DNA of 6,686 nt from a bacterium. GTDB lineage: Bacteria > Patescibacteriota > Patescibacteriia > Buchananbacterales > UBA6539. The first letter of the stretch is position 1. Each line of letters opens with the position of its first letter. Shown here one piece after another: positions 1-6,206 of the stretch. A program made the translations under genes and the position numbers. A model generated the notes under the pieces. The model saw only the letters and a program-made list of their open reading frames with translations. It made no database searches and was not told the DNA's origin. The stretch is taken from assembly GCA_023246815.1 (NCBI GenBank), contig JAHFHR010000039.1:1-6686 (forward strand). Direction: 5' to 3'.

Positions 1-1
1 A

Positions 2-460
2 GACGGTGAAGACTTGACCAAGCAGTTGAAGATGTACAAGGAGTTTCTTGAGGCATCAAAGGTGGTCAGTAAGATGATTGGTAAAAAACAGTTTGCTTTT
101 TCCCGTCAAAAATTAGCGGTTCAACTGGAGGCTTCATTTCTGCCCCCGCCAGGATTGACTGTCGGTGAGTTGGCAAAAACATTTGCTGAGGTGATCAGGC
201 GGCTTGATCCGTATGTCAATCTACCCAGCGAGGTTATTAAAAAGAGTATTAATATTCAGGAAAAAATCGCCAGTATTCGTGAGCGTATTTTTCGTGAAGT
301 CACTACCAATTTTTCTGAAATACTAAAAGATGCCAAAGATAAGACGGAAATCATCGTCAGTTTTTTGGCATTACTTGAGCTGATTAAGCAGCGTAGTGTA
401 GTAGCGCGGCAGTCCGGTTCATTTAATGACATCACTATTGAACGCATTGAAACGGCATGA
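2..460 (+). CDS. scpA: Segregation and condensation protein A, 3' part (5' end outside window)
   Basis: ScpA is the kleisin subunit that bridges the Smc ATPase heads and binds ScpB in the chromosome condensation complex at the nucleoid. The reading frame is open from base 2, so the 152 codons seen are the C-terminal part; a TTG at 14 is in frame but is not a credible start. The region opens with the LTKQLKMYKEFLEAS segment typical of the middle of ScpA and ends with the winged-helix domain that contacts the Smc head. In that domain FLALLELIKQRSVVARQ is followed by a short acidic/hydrophobic end (FNDITIERIE), the usual ScpA finish. The stop overlaps the MATE gene start by 4 bp (ATGA), suggesting translational coupling. 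scpB lies one gene further on, which supports the assignment. The family call is from recognised sequence pattern, not a search. Confidence 0.88.
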   Translation, partial: DGEDLTKQLKMYKEFLEASKVVSKMIGKKQFAFSRQKLAVQLEASFLPPPGLTVGELAKTFAEVIRRLDPYVNLPSEVIKKSINIQEKIASIRERIFREVTTNFSEILKDAKDKTEIIVSFLALLELIKQRSVVARQSGSFNDITIERIETA

Positions 461-1806
461 AGCAGCACAATGCGCACATCCTAGAGGGTAGTTTAACGAG
501 GGGAGTGATCACGTTATCAACCCCTGTTATTTTTGCGATGTTTTTTCAGTCATTACTCAACATCGTTGATACGTTTTGGGTAGGTAAGCTTGGTGCCACT
601 GCCGTTGCTGCGTTATCAATGTCGTGGCCGGTAGTGTTTATTACCATTGCGTTAGCCGCTGGTATCTCTACCGGAGCTACGGCGCTGGTGGCTCGGTTTG
701 TCGGCGGTAAAGATATTAGTAAGGCCGGCCAGGCGACACAAAGTGCCATGGTGTTATCTTTAGGAGCTTCCTTGCTGCTCACTGGGGTTGGGTTCGTGTT
801 TGCACCACAGCTTTTTACTTTTTTAGGAGCGTCAGGTGAGATGTATCAGCAAGCATTGGCGTACACTAATATCATTTTTTATGGCACTGTGTTTATGATA
901 CTGTTATTCACCCTCGGCGCAGTACTGCGTGGTGAAGGAGACACTACAACGCCCATGAAAATCGGCATTGCCATGAATATTGTCAATATCGTTATTGATC
1001 CATTTTTTATTTTTACACTTGGTTGGGGCGTTGCCGGCGCGGCCATCGGTACGGTCATTGCCAATATTTTTGGTTTTGGTATGTATCTCGCTTATTTTTG
1101 GCGAGGCCGATCGATTGTCCCCTTAATTGTCAGACATTTTGTCACCACTAGCGAGATGGTCAAAGAAATCCTTTTTATTGGAGTGCCAGCATCACTACGT
1201 AATGTTTCTAACGCCATTGGCGTGTTCTTTACCATTAAAATTATTTCATCATATGGTACGGCGGCAGTGGCGGCTTATGGCATTGCTTTTCGGGTGGAAA
1301 GTTTCGGTGTGTTACCGGTGGTGGCGATTGCATTATCAGCAGTGACCATGGTCGGTCAAAATCTTGGCGCGGCACAATTGCGTCGAGCCAAAGCCAGCGG
1401 CTGGGTGAGCGTGATGTTGGGCACTACGATCATGGCGGTATTTGGTTTTTTACTTTTTATTAATGCTTCGTCAGTGGTCGCTATTTTCAATAATGAATCT
1501 GAAGTGGTGCGCATTGGTACGGAAGTGCTCAAGATTAAAGCGCCATTTTTTTTATTCTCAGCGGTGATTCTGATTTTGTCTTCAGCGTTTCAGGCATTTG
1601 GTAAGTCCCACTATTCGTTGGTGATCACCGTCCTGCGCGTGATACTGATGATTGGCTTGGCGTATCTCTTTAATAGCATCTGGGGGTTGTCCGGGGTGTG
1701 GTGGGCGATTACAGTATCCGGATTAATTTTTGCAGTGGCCAGTATGTTTTGGTATCATCGTTATCAACCCCAGTCTATTCAACCACGGACTGGAAGTGAT
1801 ACCTAA
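457..1806 (+). CDS. MATE family multidrug/Na+ or H+ antiporter
   Basis: Inner-membrane exporter of the MATE family, which uses a Na+ or H+ gradient to expel cationic drugs or metabolites; the substrate cannot be read from the sequence. The 449 aa length and about 12 hydrophobic segments in two halves are standard. Family marks include the TM1 stretch NIVDTFWVGKLG with a conserved acidic residue (D38), STGATALVARFVGG (71-84), LRGEGDTTTPM (157-167), NIVIDPFFIFTLGWGVAGAA (177-196) and VGQNLGA (299-305) in the second half. The ATG at 457 overlaps the scpA stop as ATGA, which fixes the start; there is no Shine-Dalgarno motif upstream, so coupled re-initiation is likely. The C-terminus after residue 433 is short and polar. 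Its place between scpA and scpB is unusual, since these two are normally adjacent. Confidence 0.93.
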   Translation: MKQHNAHILEGSLTRGVITLSTPVIFAMFFQSLLNIVDTFWVGKLGATAVAALSMSWPVVFITIALAAGISTGATALVARFVGGKDISKAGQATQSAMVLSLGASLLLTGVGFVFAPQLFTFLGASGEMYQQALAYTNIIFYGTVFMILLFTLGAVLRGEGDTTTPMKIGIAMNIVNIVIDPFFIFTLGWGVAGAAIGTVIANIFGFGMYLAYFWRGRSIVPLIVRHFVTTSEMVKEILFIGVPASLRNVSNAIGVFFTIKIISSYGTAAVAAYGIAFRVESFGVLPVVAIALSAVTMVGQNLGAAQLRRAKASGWVSVMLGTTIMAVFGFLLFINASSVVAIFNNESEVVRIGTEVLKIKAPFFLFSAVILILSSAFQAFGKSHYSLVITVLRVILMIGLAYLFNSIWGLSGVWWAITVSGLIFAVASMFWYHRYQPQSIQPRTGSDT

Positions 1807-1810
1807 TTTC

Positions 1811-1819
1811 TGGTATAAT
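1811..1819 (+). promoter_or_regulatory. Extended -10 promoter upstream of scpB
   Basis: TGGTATAAT matches the extended -10 consensus TGnTATAAT exactly (TATAAT at 1814-1819). It lies 5 bp after the MATE stop codon and 19 bp before the scpB ATG. The -35 position (1791-1796, TGGAAG) is a poor match, as is usual with extended -10 promoters. A start about 7 bases past the hexamer would give a leader of about 12 nt without a Shine-Dalgarno site. The same nine bases occur upstream of the gene at 6659. Confidence 0.55.
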
Positions 1820-1837
1820 TTTTTTGTATTTTACTGT

Positions 1838-2407
1838 ATGTCAAAACTTGAATCTCAAATAGAAAGTCTTTTATTTATCAGCAATCAGCCATTTTCGGTC
1901 CGACAGTTGATGAATGCAACCAAAGCCGACAAAAAGGACGTTGAGCAGGCATTGGAGGCGCTGATCAAGCGGTATGATGAGGCTGTGGCAGGCATTAGCT
2001 TACTGCGCGTTGAAGATAAATACCAACTGGCCACCGCTGCGGGCAACGCTCAGCTGGTGCAGGACTATATTAAAGAAGAATTTACCGGCGAACTGACGCG
2101 GGCCGCACTTGAGACGTTGACTATTGTGGCCTACCGCGGCCCGATTGTGCGAGCCGAGCTTGAGCAGATTCGGGGAGTGAACTGCGCCGTCATCTTACGC
2201 AATTTACAGATTCGCGGACTGGTTGATGCTCATGATGATAAGAAAAAAATGCAAACCAGCTACACGATCAGCCTTGATTTTTTGCGCTATCTTGGCATTG
2301 CCGCTACCAGTGACCTGCCTGATTATGAACGGTTAAATACTGCCACTAGCATTGAAAAAGTACTTCATCCTGAAATGCGCACCCCAACCGAAGAAAAGTC
2401 AGTATGA
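1838..2407 (+). CDS. scpB: Segregation and condensation protein B
   Basis: ScpB forms a winged-helix homodimer that binds ScpA and regulates the Smc condensin complex in chromosome segregation. The product from ATG 1838 is 189 aa, a normal ScpB length. The N-terminal domain begins with ESQIESLLFISNQPFSVRQL, and the second domain carries the family signature ALETLTIVAYRGPIVRAELE followed by IRGVN (about residues 90-115) and LRNLQIRGLV. The frame is open further upstream to an ATG at 1730, but that would overlap the MATE gene by 77 bp and add 36 residues unlike ScpB; the 1838 start also follows a good promoter. The last residues (RTPTEEKSV) are a short charged tail. The stop overlaps the next start by 4 bp (ATGA). 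Confidence 0.93.
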   Translation: MSKLESQIESLLFISNQPFSVRQLMNATKADKKDVEQALEALIKRYDEAVAGISLLRVEDKYQLATAAGNAQLVQDYIKEEFTGELTRAALETLTIVAYRGPIVRAELEQIRGVNCAVILRNLQIRGLVDAHDDKKKMQTSYTISLDFLRYLGIAATSDLPDYERLNTATSIEKVLHPEMRTPTEEKSV

Positions 2408-3306
2408 TGAACTTGCTCGTCAGTATTATGATTGCGGGGGTGTTGTTTCCGTCAGGCGTGCCGTATTTGCAGGCGCTTGGTGGTGAACACACAGACACTC
2501 CGTCTGTCGCGGTGACTGCGCCGAGGCGCGTACCAGGTTCGAGTCTCGGATTAGGTACTACCGCTGACGCGATAGTAGTGGTTGATGATGCCAGTGGCGC
2601 TATTCTGTACAACGAACATTATTTAAAATCACTGCCGATCGCCAGTATCACTAAGTTGCTCACCGCGTTGGTGGTGCTTGACACTCAGCCTGATTGGGAT
2701 GCGCTTGTAGAAATTACCGCTGAAGATCAACGAGCAGGTAACCAAGTGTACCTATTGCCAGGCGAACAAGTGAGTCGTCGCGATTTGTTTAATGTAGCAC
2801 TGGTGGGATCTGCCAATGAAGCAGCCGCAGCGCTGGCGCGTACCAGCGGTATTGAAAATTTTGTCCAAGCGATGAATGATAAGGCGCGCAGTCTTGGAAT
2901 GGTGAGTGCTCATTTCACCGAACCAACCGGACTTGATCCGGCCAATGTCGCAGCTGCTCATGATCTTTCCAAATTAGCACAAGCAGCATTTGGCGCCGCT
3001 GAAATTGCTGAGGCTGCCACCACGAGCCGTTACACCTTTACTATTACCACTACTGGCCGACAGCGAACCGTTCAGAATACCAACGCGCTTTTAGATAGCT
3101 TTCTCAACAGTGGTGACTATGCTATTACGGGTGCTAAAACCGGATCTTTAGATGAAGCAGGGTACTGTTTGGTACTGCAGCTGCAGAAAAAAGACGGTCC
3201 AGCCATTACCGTTGTACTGTTAGGGTCAGACAGTCAAGAGGCACGTTGGCAGGAAGCTAAGGGCATTGTTGATTGGGTGTTTGAAAACTATCAGTGGCTG
3301 GAATAA
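2404..3306 (+). CDS. D-alanyl-D-alanine carboxypeptidase (S11 family, PBP5-like catalytic domain)
   Basis: Secreted or membrane-tethered penicillin-binding serine peptidase that trims the terminal D-Ala from peptidoglycan stem peptides or cuts crosslinks. All three active-site motifs are present in order: SITK (S81 nucleophile, K84), SAN (136-138) and KTG (245-247). A hydrophobic N-terminus (residues 3-26) looks like a signal peptide or anchor, followed by a linker rich in P, S and T before the catalytic domain starts near residue 53. At 300 aa it ends soon after the catalytic fold and lacks the C-terminal beta domain and amphipathic helix of E. coli PBP5, as in many short S11 enzymes. Two start codons are adjacent (2404 and 2407); the first overlaps the scpB stop as ATGA. 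The gene following is only 3 bp away. It could be a DD-endopeptidase, since sequence alone does not separate the two. Confidence 0.92.
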   Translation: MMNLLVSIMIAGVLFPSGVPYLQALGGEHTDTPSVAVTAPRRVPGSSLGLGTTADAIVVVDDASGAILYNEHYLKSLPIASITKLLTALVVLDTQPDWDALVEITAEDQRAGNQVYLLPGEQVSRRDLFNVALVGSANEAAAALARTSGIENFVQAMNDKARSLGMVSAHFTEPTGLDPANVAAAHDLSKLAQAAFGAAEIAEAATTSRYTFTITTTGRQRTVQNTNALLDSFLNSGDYAITGAKTGSLDEAGYCLVLQLQKKDGPAITVVLLGSDSQEARWQEAKGIVDWVFENYQWLE

Positions 3307-3309
3307 CGT

Positions 3310-3795
3310 ATGGATCTTGTTTCACGGTTTAGTTTTTTACCACCTGAAATCGCGACCATGATACTGGCGATGATTCCGTTGACGGAATTGCAGGGTTCAA
3401 TTCCGGTGGCACTGACCGTGTACCAACTTGATCCACTAGCCGCCTATTTTTTTTCAATCATTGGCAACTTGATCCCGGCGGTTATCATTCTCTGGTTACT
3501 CGGTCCCATCTCAGGTTGGCTGATTAAACATTCTTCGTGGGCCGAGTCATTCTTTAGCTGGTTGTTTGCCCACACTCGTCATCGGTTCACCGGTAAATAT
3601 GAACGTTGGGGGGCACTTGGCCTAATCTTATTTGTGGCATTACCGGGTCCACTAACGGGTGTGTGGACCGGTTCAGTAGCGGCCTTTTTATTTGGTATTC
3701 AGAAAGTGAAGGCACTACTACTGATCGCGCTCGGTATCATGATTACTGGTTTAATTATCCTCCTGGCGACATTGGGTGTTATTTCATTTTTTTAA
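3310..3795 (+). CDS. Small multi-drug export family membrane protein (COG2426/PF06695-like)
   Basis: Polytopic membrane protein of 161 aa with about four hydrophobic segments (roughly 11-37, 44-74, 102-131, 135-160). Two stretches fit the family annotated as 'putative small multi-drug export protein': PLTELQGSIPVAL (23-35) and ALPGPLTGVWTGSVAAF (110-126). The repeated pattern of a Pro/Gly-rich re-entrant-like turn before a helix resembles the DedA/SNARE-associated class, and a role in lipid or small-molecule transport is possible. The family name rests on weak functional data, so the transported substrate is unknown. The ATG is 3 bp after the carboxypeptidase stop, so the two are surely on one transcript. 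GGA lies 8 bp upstream, the nearest thing to a ribosome binding site in the operon. Confidence 0.8.
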   Translation: MDLVSRFSFLPPEIATMILAMIPLTELQGSIPVALTVYQLDPLAAYFFSIIGNLIPAVIILWLLGPISGWLIKHSSWAESFFSWLFAHTRHRFTGKYERWGALGLILFVALPGPLTGVWTGSVAAFLFGIQKVKALLLIALGIMITGLIILLATLGVISFF

Positions 3796-3805
3796 TTTAA
3801 ATTGT

Positions 3806-4558
3806 ATGGACAAAAAACCAATTATTATCGGCAATTGGAAAATGAAGCTCGGCATTGCTGAGAGTCTTGAGTTAGCTAAGCAGTTGAAACATATTCCTGC
3901 TAAAAATGTTGACGTAGTGGTCTGCCCCTCATTTGTTAGTCTGTCTGGCGTCATTGATACGTTACGACACAGCAGTATCAGTGTTGGTGCGCAGGACTGT
4001 TTTTGGGAATCAGAGGGCGCATTTACTGGTGAAACCTCGGCCGCGTATCTGCGTGAAATCGGCGCGTCATATGTTATTCTTGGGCACTCTGAGCGACGAA
4101 AGTATTTAGGAGAGACCGATGAGATGGTACATAAAAAAATAAAAATGGCGCTGACTGCCGGCCTGACGCCGATTGTCTGTGTTGGTGAAACCTTTGAACA
4201 ACGACAGGAAGGATCCAAGGATTACGTGCTGATTCAGCAGACCGTCAAAGCTCTTGAAGGTGTGCCCCTTGGAGCTGACCAGCGTGTCTTTATTGCGTAT
4301 GAGCCGGTATGGGTGATTGGATCGGGGCAGGCGATTGACCCAGCCGAAGCGGCGGCGACGCACCAAGTTATTCGTCAGAGCCTGTTTGACATCTTTCCGT
4401 CAAGCGTGGTAAAAAGTAGTTTTTCCATTATCTACGGCGGTAGCGTTGACGCCAACACCGTCAATGATTTTACCAGCTTAGAAAATACCGATGGCGTGCT
4501 CGTTGGTGGAGCCAGTTTAACTGCAGACAGTTTCCGAGATATTATTCAGAAAGCGTAA
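3806..4558 (+). CDS. tpiA: Triosephosphate isomerase
   Basis: Cytoplasmic glycolytic enzyme interconverting dihydroxyacetone phosphate and glyceraldehyde 3-phosphate. The 250 aa product has the full TIM-barrel signature: N10 and K12 in IIIGNWKM, the electrophile H94 in YVILGHSERR, the catalytic base E166 in AYEPVWVIGSG with mobile loop 6 after it, and the phosphate-binding glycines in YGGSV (210-214) and DGVLVGGASL (229-238). ATG 3806 puts GNWKM at the usual distance from the N-terminus; an in-frame ATG at 3776 would add ten unlikely residues and overlap the previous gene. The upstream 10 bp are AT-rich with no Shine-Dalgarno motif. It is probably co-transcribed from scpB onward, although an AT-rich stretch at 3785-3803 could hide a local promoter. 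Confidence 0.97.
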   Translation: MDKKPIIIGNWKMKLGIAESLELAKQLKHIPAKNVDVVVCPSFVSLSGVIDTLRHSSISVGAQDCFWESEGAFTGETSAAYLREIGASYVILGHSERRKYLGETDEMVHKKIKMALTAGLTPIVCVGETFEQRQEGSKDYVLIQQTVKALEGVPLGADQRVFIAYEPVWVIGSGQAIDPAEAAATHQVIRQSLFDIFPSSVVKSSFSIIYGGSVDANTVNDFTSLENTDGVLVGGASLTADSFRDIIQKA

Positions 4559-4572
4559 TAGAACATCCTACT

Positions 4573-5400
4573 ATGATATTCTACATCATCCCCGGCGTTA
4601 CTCTTCTTGCAAGTGTTATTGGGCTGGCGGCGTTGGTGTTGCGGAAATTTACCCAGCTGGCATCAATTAATGTTGAATCAATCGCTGGCGAACAAAATGC
4701 TAAAGCGCGCAACAAAATTTTACTCGAACGTCTGATGCGGAAAGCAGCTGCGGCTCGACGGTTGGCCCATGGCCATCTCAAGCCCATTGGCATGATGATT
4801 AAAGACCGCGCCCAACGGGTTTACGAGCGCGCCCGAGAAATCGAAAAGGAAACACTTAAAAAAGCACAGCCGCTTAAAAAAATTGATCTCAATCAGGAGA
4901 TTCGTGATAAGCTCAGTGAAGTTGAGCGCCTCGTCAGCATTCAGGAATACCAGCAAGCTGAAGATGTAGCTATCTCAGTTGTCGTCATTGATAGTGAAAA
5001 TCTAGATGCCTATGAGCATCTGGTTGATATCTACGTTGCAGAAAAGGAGTACAAAAAAGCCCGCGAGACCGCTCGATTTCTTTTGAAGTTGTTACAAAAG
5101 GCAAAAAAAACTAAGCTCATAACCTACAGTGATCACCGCTTGGCAAATTGTTACGCCAATCTTGGCATGGTATATGATGCGGAAAACCGCAAAGATTATG
5201 CATTGATTAATATTAAGAAGGCGGTTGAGTTGCAGCCAAATAATCCTCGGTTTCTTGACTTTTTGTTGAAAATCAGTATAATGCTTAAGGATAAAAGTCT
5301 CGCTTTTGAGACTTTTAATAGTTTGAAAGAAAGCGATCCTGATAATCAGAAGTTACCTGACTTGGAGCAGCAAATCTATAGTATTGATACTTCAGTATAA
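4573..5400 (+). CDS. Membrane-anchored tetratricopeptide repeat protein, function unknown
   Basis: A 275 aa protein with one N-terminal transmembrane helix (about residues 2-24, followed by RKF, so the bulk is probably cytoplasmic). Next comes a strongly basic helical region (about 40-105, many K, R and A, with heptad-like spacing that suggests coiled coil), then a TPR-like solenoid. Helix-turn-helix units are visible at about 112-142, 146-175, 194-224 and 227-257; the clearest is YANLGMVYDAENRKDYALINIKKAVELQPNN without its last residues. TPR domains bind other proteins, so a scaffold at the membrane is likely, but the partner cannot be inferred. It begins 14 bp after tpiA and appears to be the last gene of the run; palindromic repeats and the tRNA cluster follow. 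No Shine-Dalgarno site is seen. Confidence 0.85.
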   Translation: MIFYIIPGVTLLASVIGLAALVLRKFTQLASINVESIAGEQNAKARNKILLERLMRKAAAARRLAHGHLKPIGMMIKDRAQRVYERAREIEKETLKKAQPLKKIDLNQEIRDKLSEVERLVSIQEYQQAEDVAISVVVIDSENLDAYEHLVDIYVAEKEYKKARETARFLLKLLQKAKKTKLITYSDHRLANCYANLGMVYDAENRKDYALINIKKAVELQPNNPRFLDFLLKISIMLKDKSLAFETFNSLKESDPDNQKLPDLEQQIYSIDTSV

Positions 5401-5404
5401 ACTT

Positions 5405-5433
5405 GCCCTACGAAGCTTTAGCGTAGTACGGGC
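5405..5433. repeat. Imperfect palindrome after the TPR gene
   Basis: Arms CTACG (5408-5412) and CGTAG (5422-5426) enclose AAGCTTTAG, and outer GCC (5405-5407) and GGC (5431-5433) can extend the stem past a 4-nt bulge. It starts 5 bp after the stop of the TPR gene. There is no T-run behind it, so it is a poor intrinsic terminator; it looks more like a dispersed palindromic repeat or an RNA-stabilising hairpin. Confidence 0.5.
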
Positions 5434-5440
5434 CGAGATA

Positions 5441-5460
5441 CCTGCCTGCCGGCAGGCAGG
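5441..5460. repeat. Perfect 20-bp palindrome
   Basis: CCTGCCTGCCGGCAGGCAGG is its own reverse complement and is built from the tandem tetramer CCTG mirrored around GCCGGC. It is GC-rich in an otherwise balanced region and is followed by GGCTCCC with no T-run. Such short perfect palindromes are typical of dispersed intergenic repeats; a role as 3' RNA end protector or protein-binding site is possible but not shown. Confidence 0.75.
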
Positions 5461-5510
5461 GCTCCCACCTACGTTATCAGTCAACTATTAAAGACTCGTT
5501 GTCAATTTAT

Positions 5511-5586
5511 GCCGAGATAGCTCAGCTGGTAGAGCGCCTCCATGGTAAGGAGGAGGTCCCGGGTTCGAACCCCGGTCTTGGCTCCA
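5511..5586 (+). tRNA. tRNA-Thr (anticodon GGT)
   Basis: A 76-nt cloverleaf with the CCA tail encoded. Acceptor GCCGAGA pairs with TCTTGGC (one G-T), D-arm GCTC/GAGC, anticodon stem CCTCC/GGAGG around loop ATGGTAA, and T-arm CCGGG/CCCGG around TTCGAAC. The anticodon GGT reads ACC and ACU threonine codons. Only one base separates it from the next tRNA. The 50 bp upstream show no convincing -35/-10 pair; TATTAA at 5486 is the only weak -10 candidate. Confidence 0.97.
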
Positions 5587-5587
5587 C

Positions 5588-5674
5588 GGGTCGGTACTCA
5601 AGCGGTCAACGAGGGCTGACTGTAAATCAGCTGGCTTTACGCCTACGGGGGTTCGAGTCCCTCCCGGCCCACCA
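5588..5674 (+). tRNA. tRNA-Tyr (anticodon GTA)
   Basis: An 87-nt class II tRNA with the long variable arm expected for bacterial tRNA-Tyr. Acceptor GGGTCGG pairs with CCGGCCC (one T-G), anticodon loop CTGTAAA within stem CTGA/TCAG gives GTA, and the T-arm is GGGGG/CCCTC around TTCGAGT. The CCA tail is encoded at 5672-5674. With a single-base spacer after tRNA-Thr(GGT), the two must be cut from one precursor. Confidence 0.96.
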
Positions 5675-5732
5675 TTGCAGTACTAATTTCTAGGTACGGC
5701 AATAACCAAAACATATATTTACAGTACATTCC

Positions 5733-5808
5733 GCCAGGGTAGCTCAGCTGGTAGAGCAGTAGTTTTGTAAACTATTGGTCGCAGGTTCGAATCCTGTCCC
5801 TGGCTCCA
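5733..5808 (+). tRNA. tRNA-Thr (anticodon TGT)
   Basis: A 76-nt cloverleaf: acceptor GCCAGGG/CCCTGGC, D-arm GCTC/GAGC, anticodon stem GTAGT/ACTAT around TTTGTAA (anticodon TGT, reads ACA and ACG), T-arm GCAGG/CCTGT around TTCGAAT, encoded CCA. It is the second threonine isoacceptor in the cluster; the Thr-Tyr-Thr grouping next to rpmG and tRNA-Trp recalls the tRNA cluster near tuf/secE in other bacteria. Confidence 0.97.
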
Positions 5809-5816
5809 CTACAGAG

Positions 5817-5895
5817 CCGTTAACCTTTGACAATTAACCGTTAACCCTGAGGTGTGGTGTTAATTGTTAGTTGTTAAAAGTTAATTGTTAAAAGT
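5817..5895. repeat. TTAAC/GTTAA direct and inverted repeats before rpmG
   Basis: CCGTTAACC occurs at 5817-5825 and again at 5838-5846, and TTAATTGTTA at 5860-5869 and 5881-5890; both pairs are offset by exactly 21 bp. TTGTTAAAAGT is also repeated at 5871-5881 and 5885-5895. CAATTAAC (5831-5838) is the inverse of GTTAATTG at 5859-5866 and 5880-5887, so alternative hairpins can form. A perfect TTGACA lies at 5827-5832 but no good -10 is found 16 to 18 bp further. The region may be a dispersed repeat or a control site for rpmG. Confidence 0.55.
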
Positions 5896-6051
5896 ATGTC
5901 GCAGGACAACATGATTAAAATGGAGTGTACGGAATGCAAGCGCGTGAACTATTTTTCGCACAAGAACAAAAAGACGTTAAAAGATCGTCTTGAGATGAAA
6001 AAATTCTGCAAGCATTGCCGAAAGCACACACTTCATAAAGAAACGAAATAG
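5896..6051 (+). CDS. rpmG: Large ribosomal subunit protein bL33 (zinc-ribbon form)
   Basis: A 51-codon gene. L33 is a small basic component of the 50S subunit near the E site. The product has two CxxC pairs, CTEC (C11, C14) and CKHC (C38, C41), so it is the zinc-binding form. The N-terminal part reads MSQDNMIKMECTECKRVNYF, and the C-terminal half MKKFCKHCRKHTLHKETK is the standard L33 ending. ATG 5896 is preferred because it gives the usual N-terminal length; ATGs at 5911 and 5920 are in frame. No Shine-Dalgarno motif is present; the upstream bases are AAGTTAATTGTTAAAAGT. It lies between tRNA-Thr(TGT) and tRNA-Trp and is probably on a mixed tRNA/mRNA transcript. Confidence 0.93.
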   Translation: MSQDNMIKMECTECKRVNYFSHKNKKTLKDRLEMKKFCKHCRKHTLHKETK

Positions 6052-6058
6052 GTTGCTC

Positions 6059-6118
6059 GTCATTCTGAACTTGTTTCAGAATCTCACTAGTGAGATCCCG
6101 GATCAAGTCCGGGATGAC
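6059..6118. repeat. 60-bp composite palindromic repeat (REP-like)
   Basis: The element is bounded by GTCAT (6059-6063) and ATGAC (6114-6118). It contains three consecutive palindromes: ATTCTGAA/TTCAGAAT around CTTGT (6062-6082), a perfect 16-bp palindrome ATCTCACTAGTGAGAT (6081-6096), and ATCCCGGA/TCCGGGAT around TCAAG (6095-6115). Its reverse strand translates to a peptide containing VIPDLIRD and ILKQVQNDE, strings that recur as spurious proteins in many bacterial genomes because this repeat family is widespread. It begins 7 bp after the rpmG stop. It has no T-run, so it is not a standard terminator, though it could stabilise the rpmG 3' end. Confidence 0.8.
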
Positions 6119-6142
6119 TGGTATATAGGGGTGTAGTTCAGT

Positions 6143-6160
6143 CCCCGACATTCGTCGGGG
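6143..6160. repeat. Hairpin inserted in the D-loop of the tRNA-Trp remnant
   Basis: CCCCGAC (6143-6149) and GTCGGGG (6154-6160) form a perfect 7-bp stem around ATTC. The inserted DNA continues as CAGGGTCC to 6168. GTCC stands at both edges (6141-6144 and 6165-6168), which might be a small target duplication. It replaces GGTA of the intact gene, so it is an exchange or an insertion followed by loss. Confidence 0.7.
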
Positions 6161-6180
6161 CAGGGTCCGAATGCGGGTCT

Positions 6181-6206
6181 CACCCGTCAGTCGAGACTGA
6201 CGGGTG
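6181..6206. repeat. 12-bp-arm palindrome inserted before the anticodon
   Basis: CACCCGTCAGTC (6181-6192) and GACTGACGGGTG (6195-6206) are exact reverse complements separated by GA. Compared with the intact gene, the insertion falls just after U33. GTCT occurs directly before it (6177-6180) and again at its end (6206-6209), which fits a 4-bp target duplication. It has no similarity to the D-loop hairpin in its arms. No T-run follows. Confidence 0.78.

Noticed and set aside
1730..1837. Upstream ATG extension of scpB by 36 residues
   Set aside because: It overlaps the MATE gene, encodes residues unlike ScpB, and lies before the promoter and the family-like N-terminus at 1838.
3784..4366. Two long open frames on the - strand within tpiA
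   Set aside because: They are shadows of a gene with intact catalytic residues, and their products show no recognisable domain.
5405..5470. Intrinsic terminator at the end of the tpiA/TPR operon
   Set aside because: Hairpins are present but no T-run follows either of them, so termination is not supported.
5499..5693. 64-codon open frame on the + strand across the first two tRNAs
   Set aside because: It is the translation of tRNA sequence (the string EVPGSNPGL is a known artefact of T-arm DNA); both tRNAs fold perfectly.
5915..6151. 78-codon open frame on the - strand opposite rpmG and the 60-bp repeat
   Set aside because: Its N-terminal half is the reverse translation of the palindromic repeat and the rest is antisense to the L33 gene.
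5441..6206. CRISPR array or other regularly spaced repeat array
   Set aside because: The palindromes differ from one another and are irregularly spaced; there are no repeated units with unique spacers.
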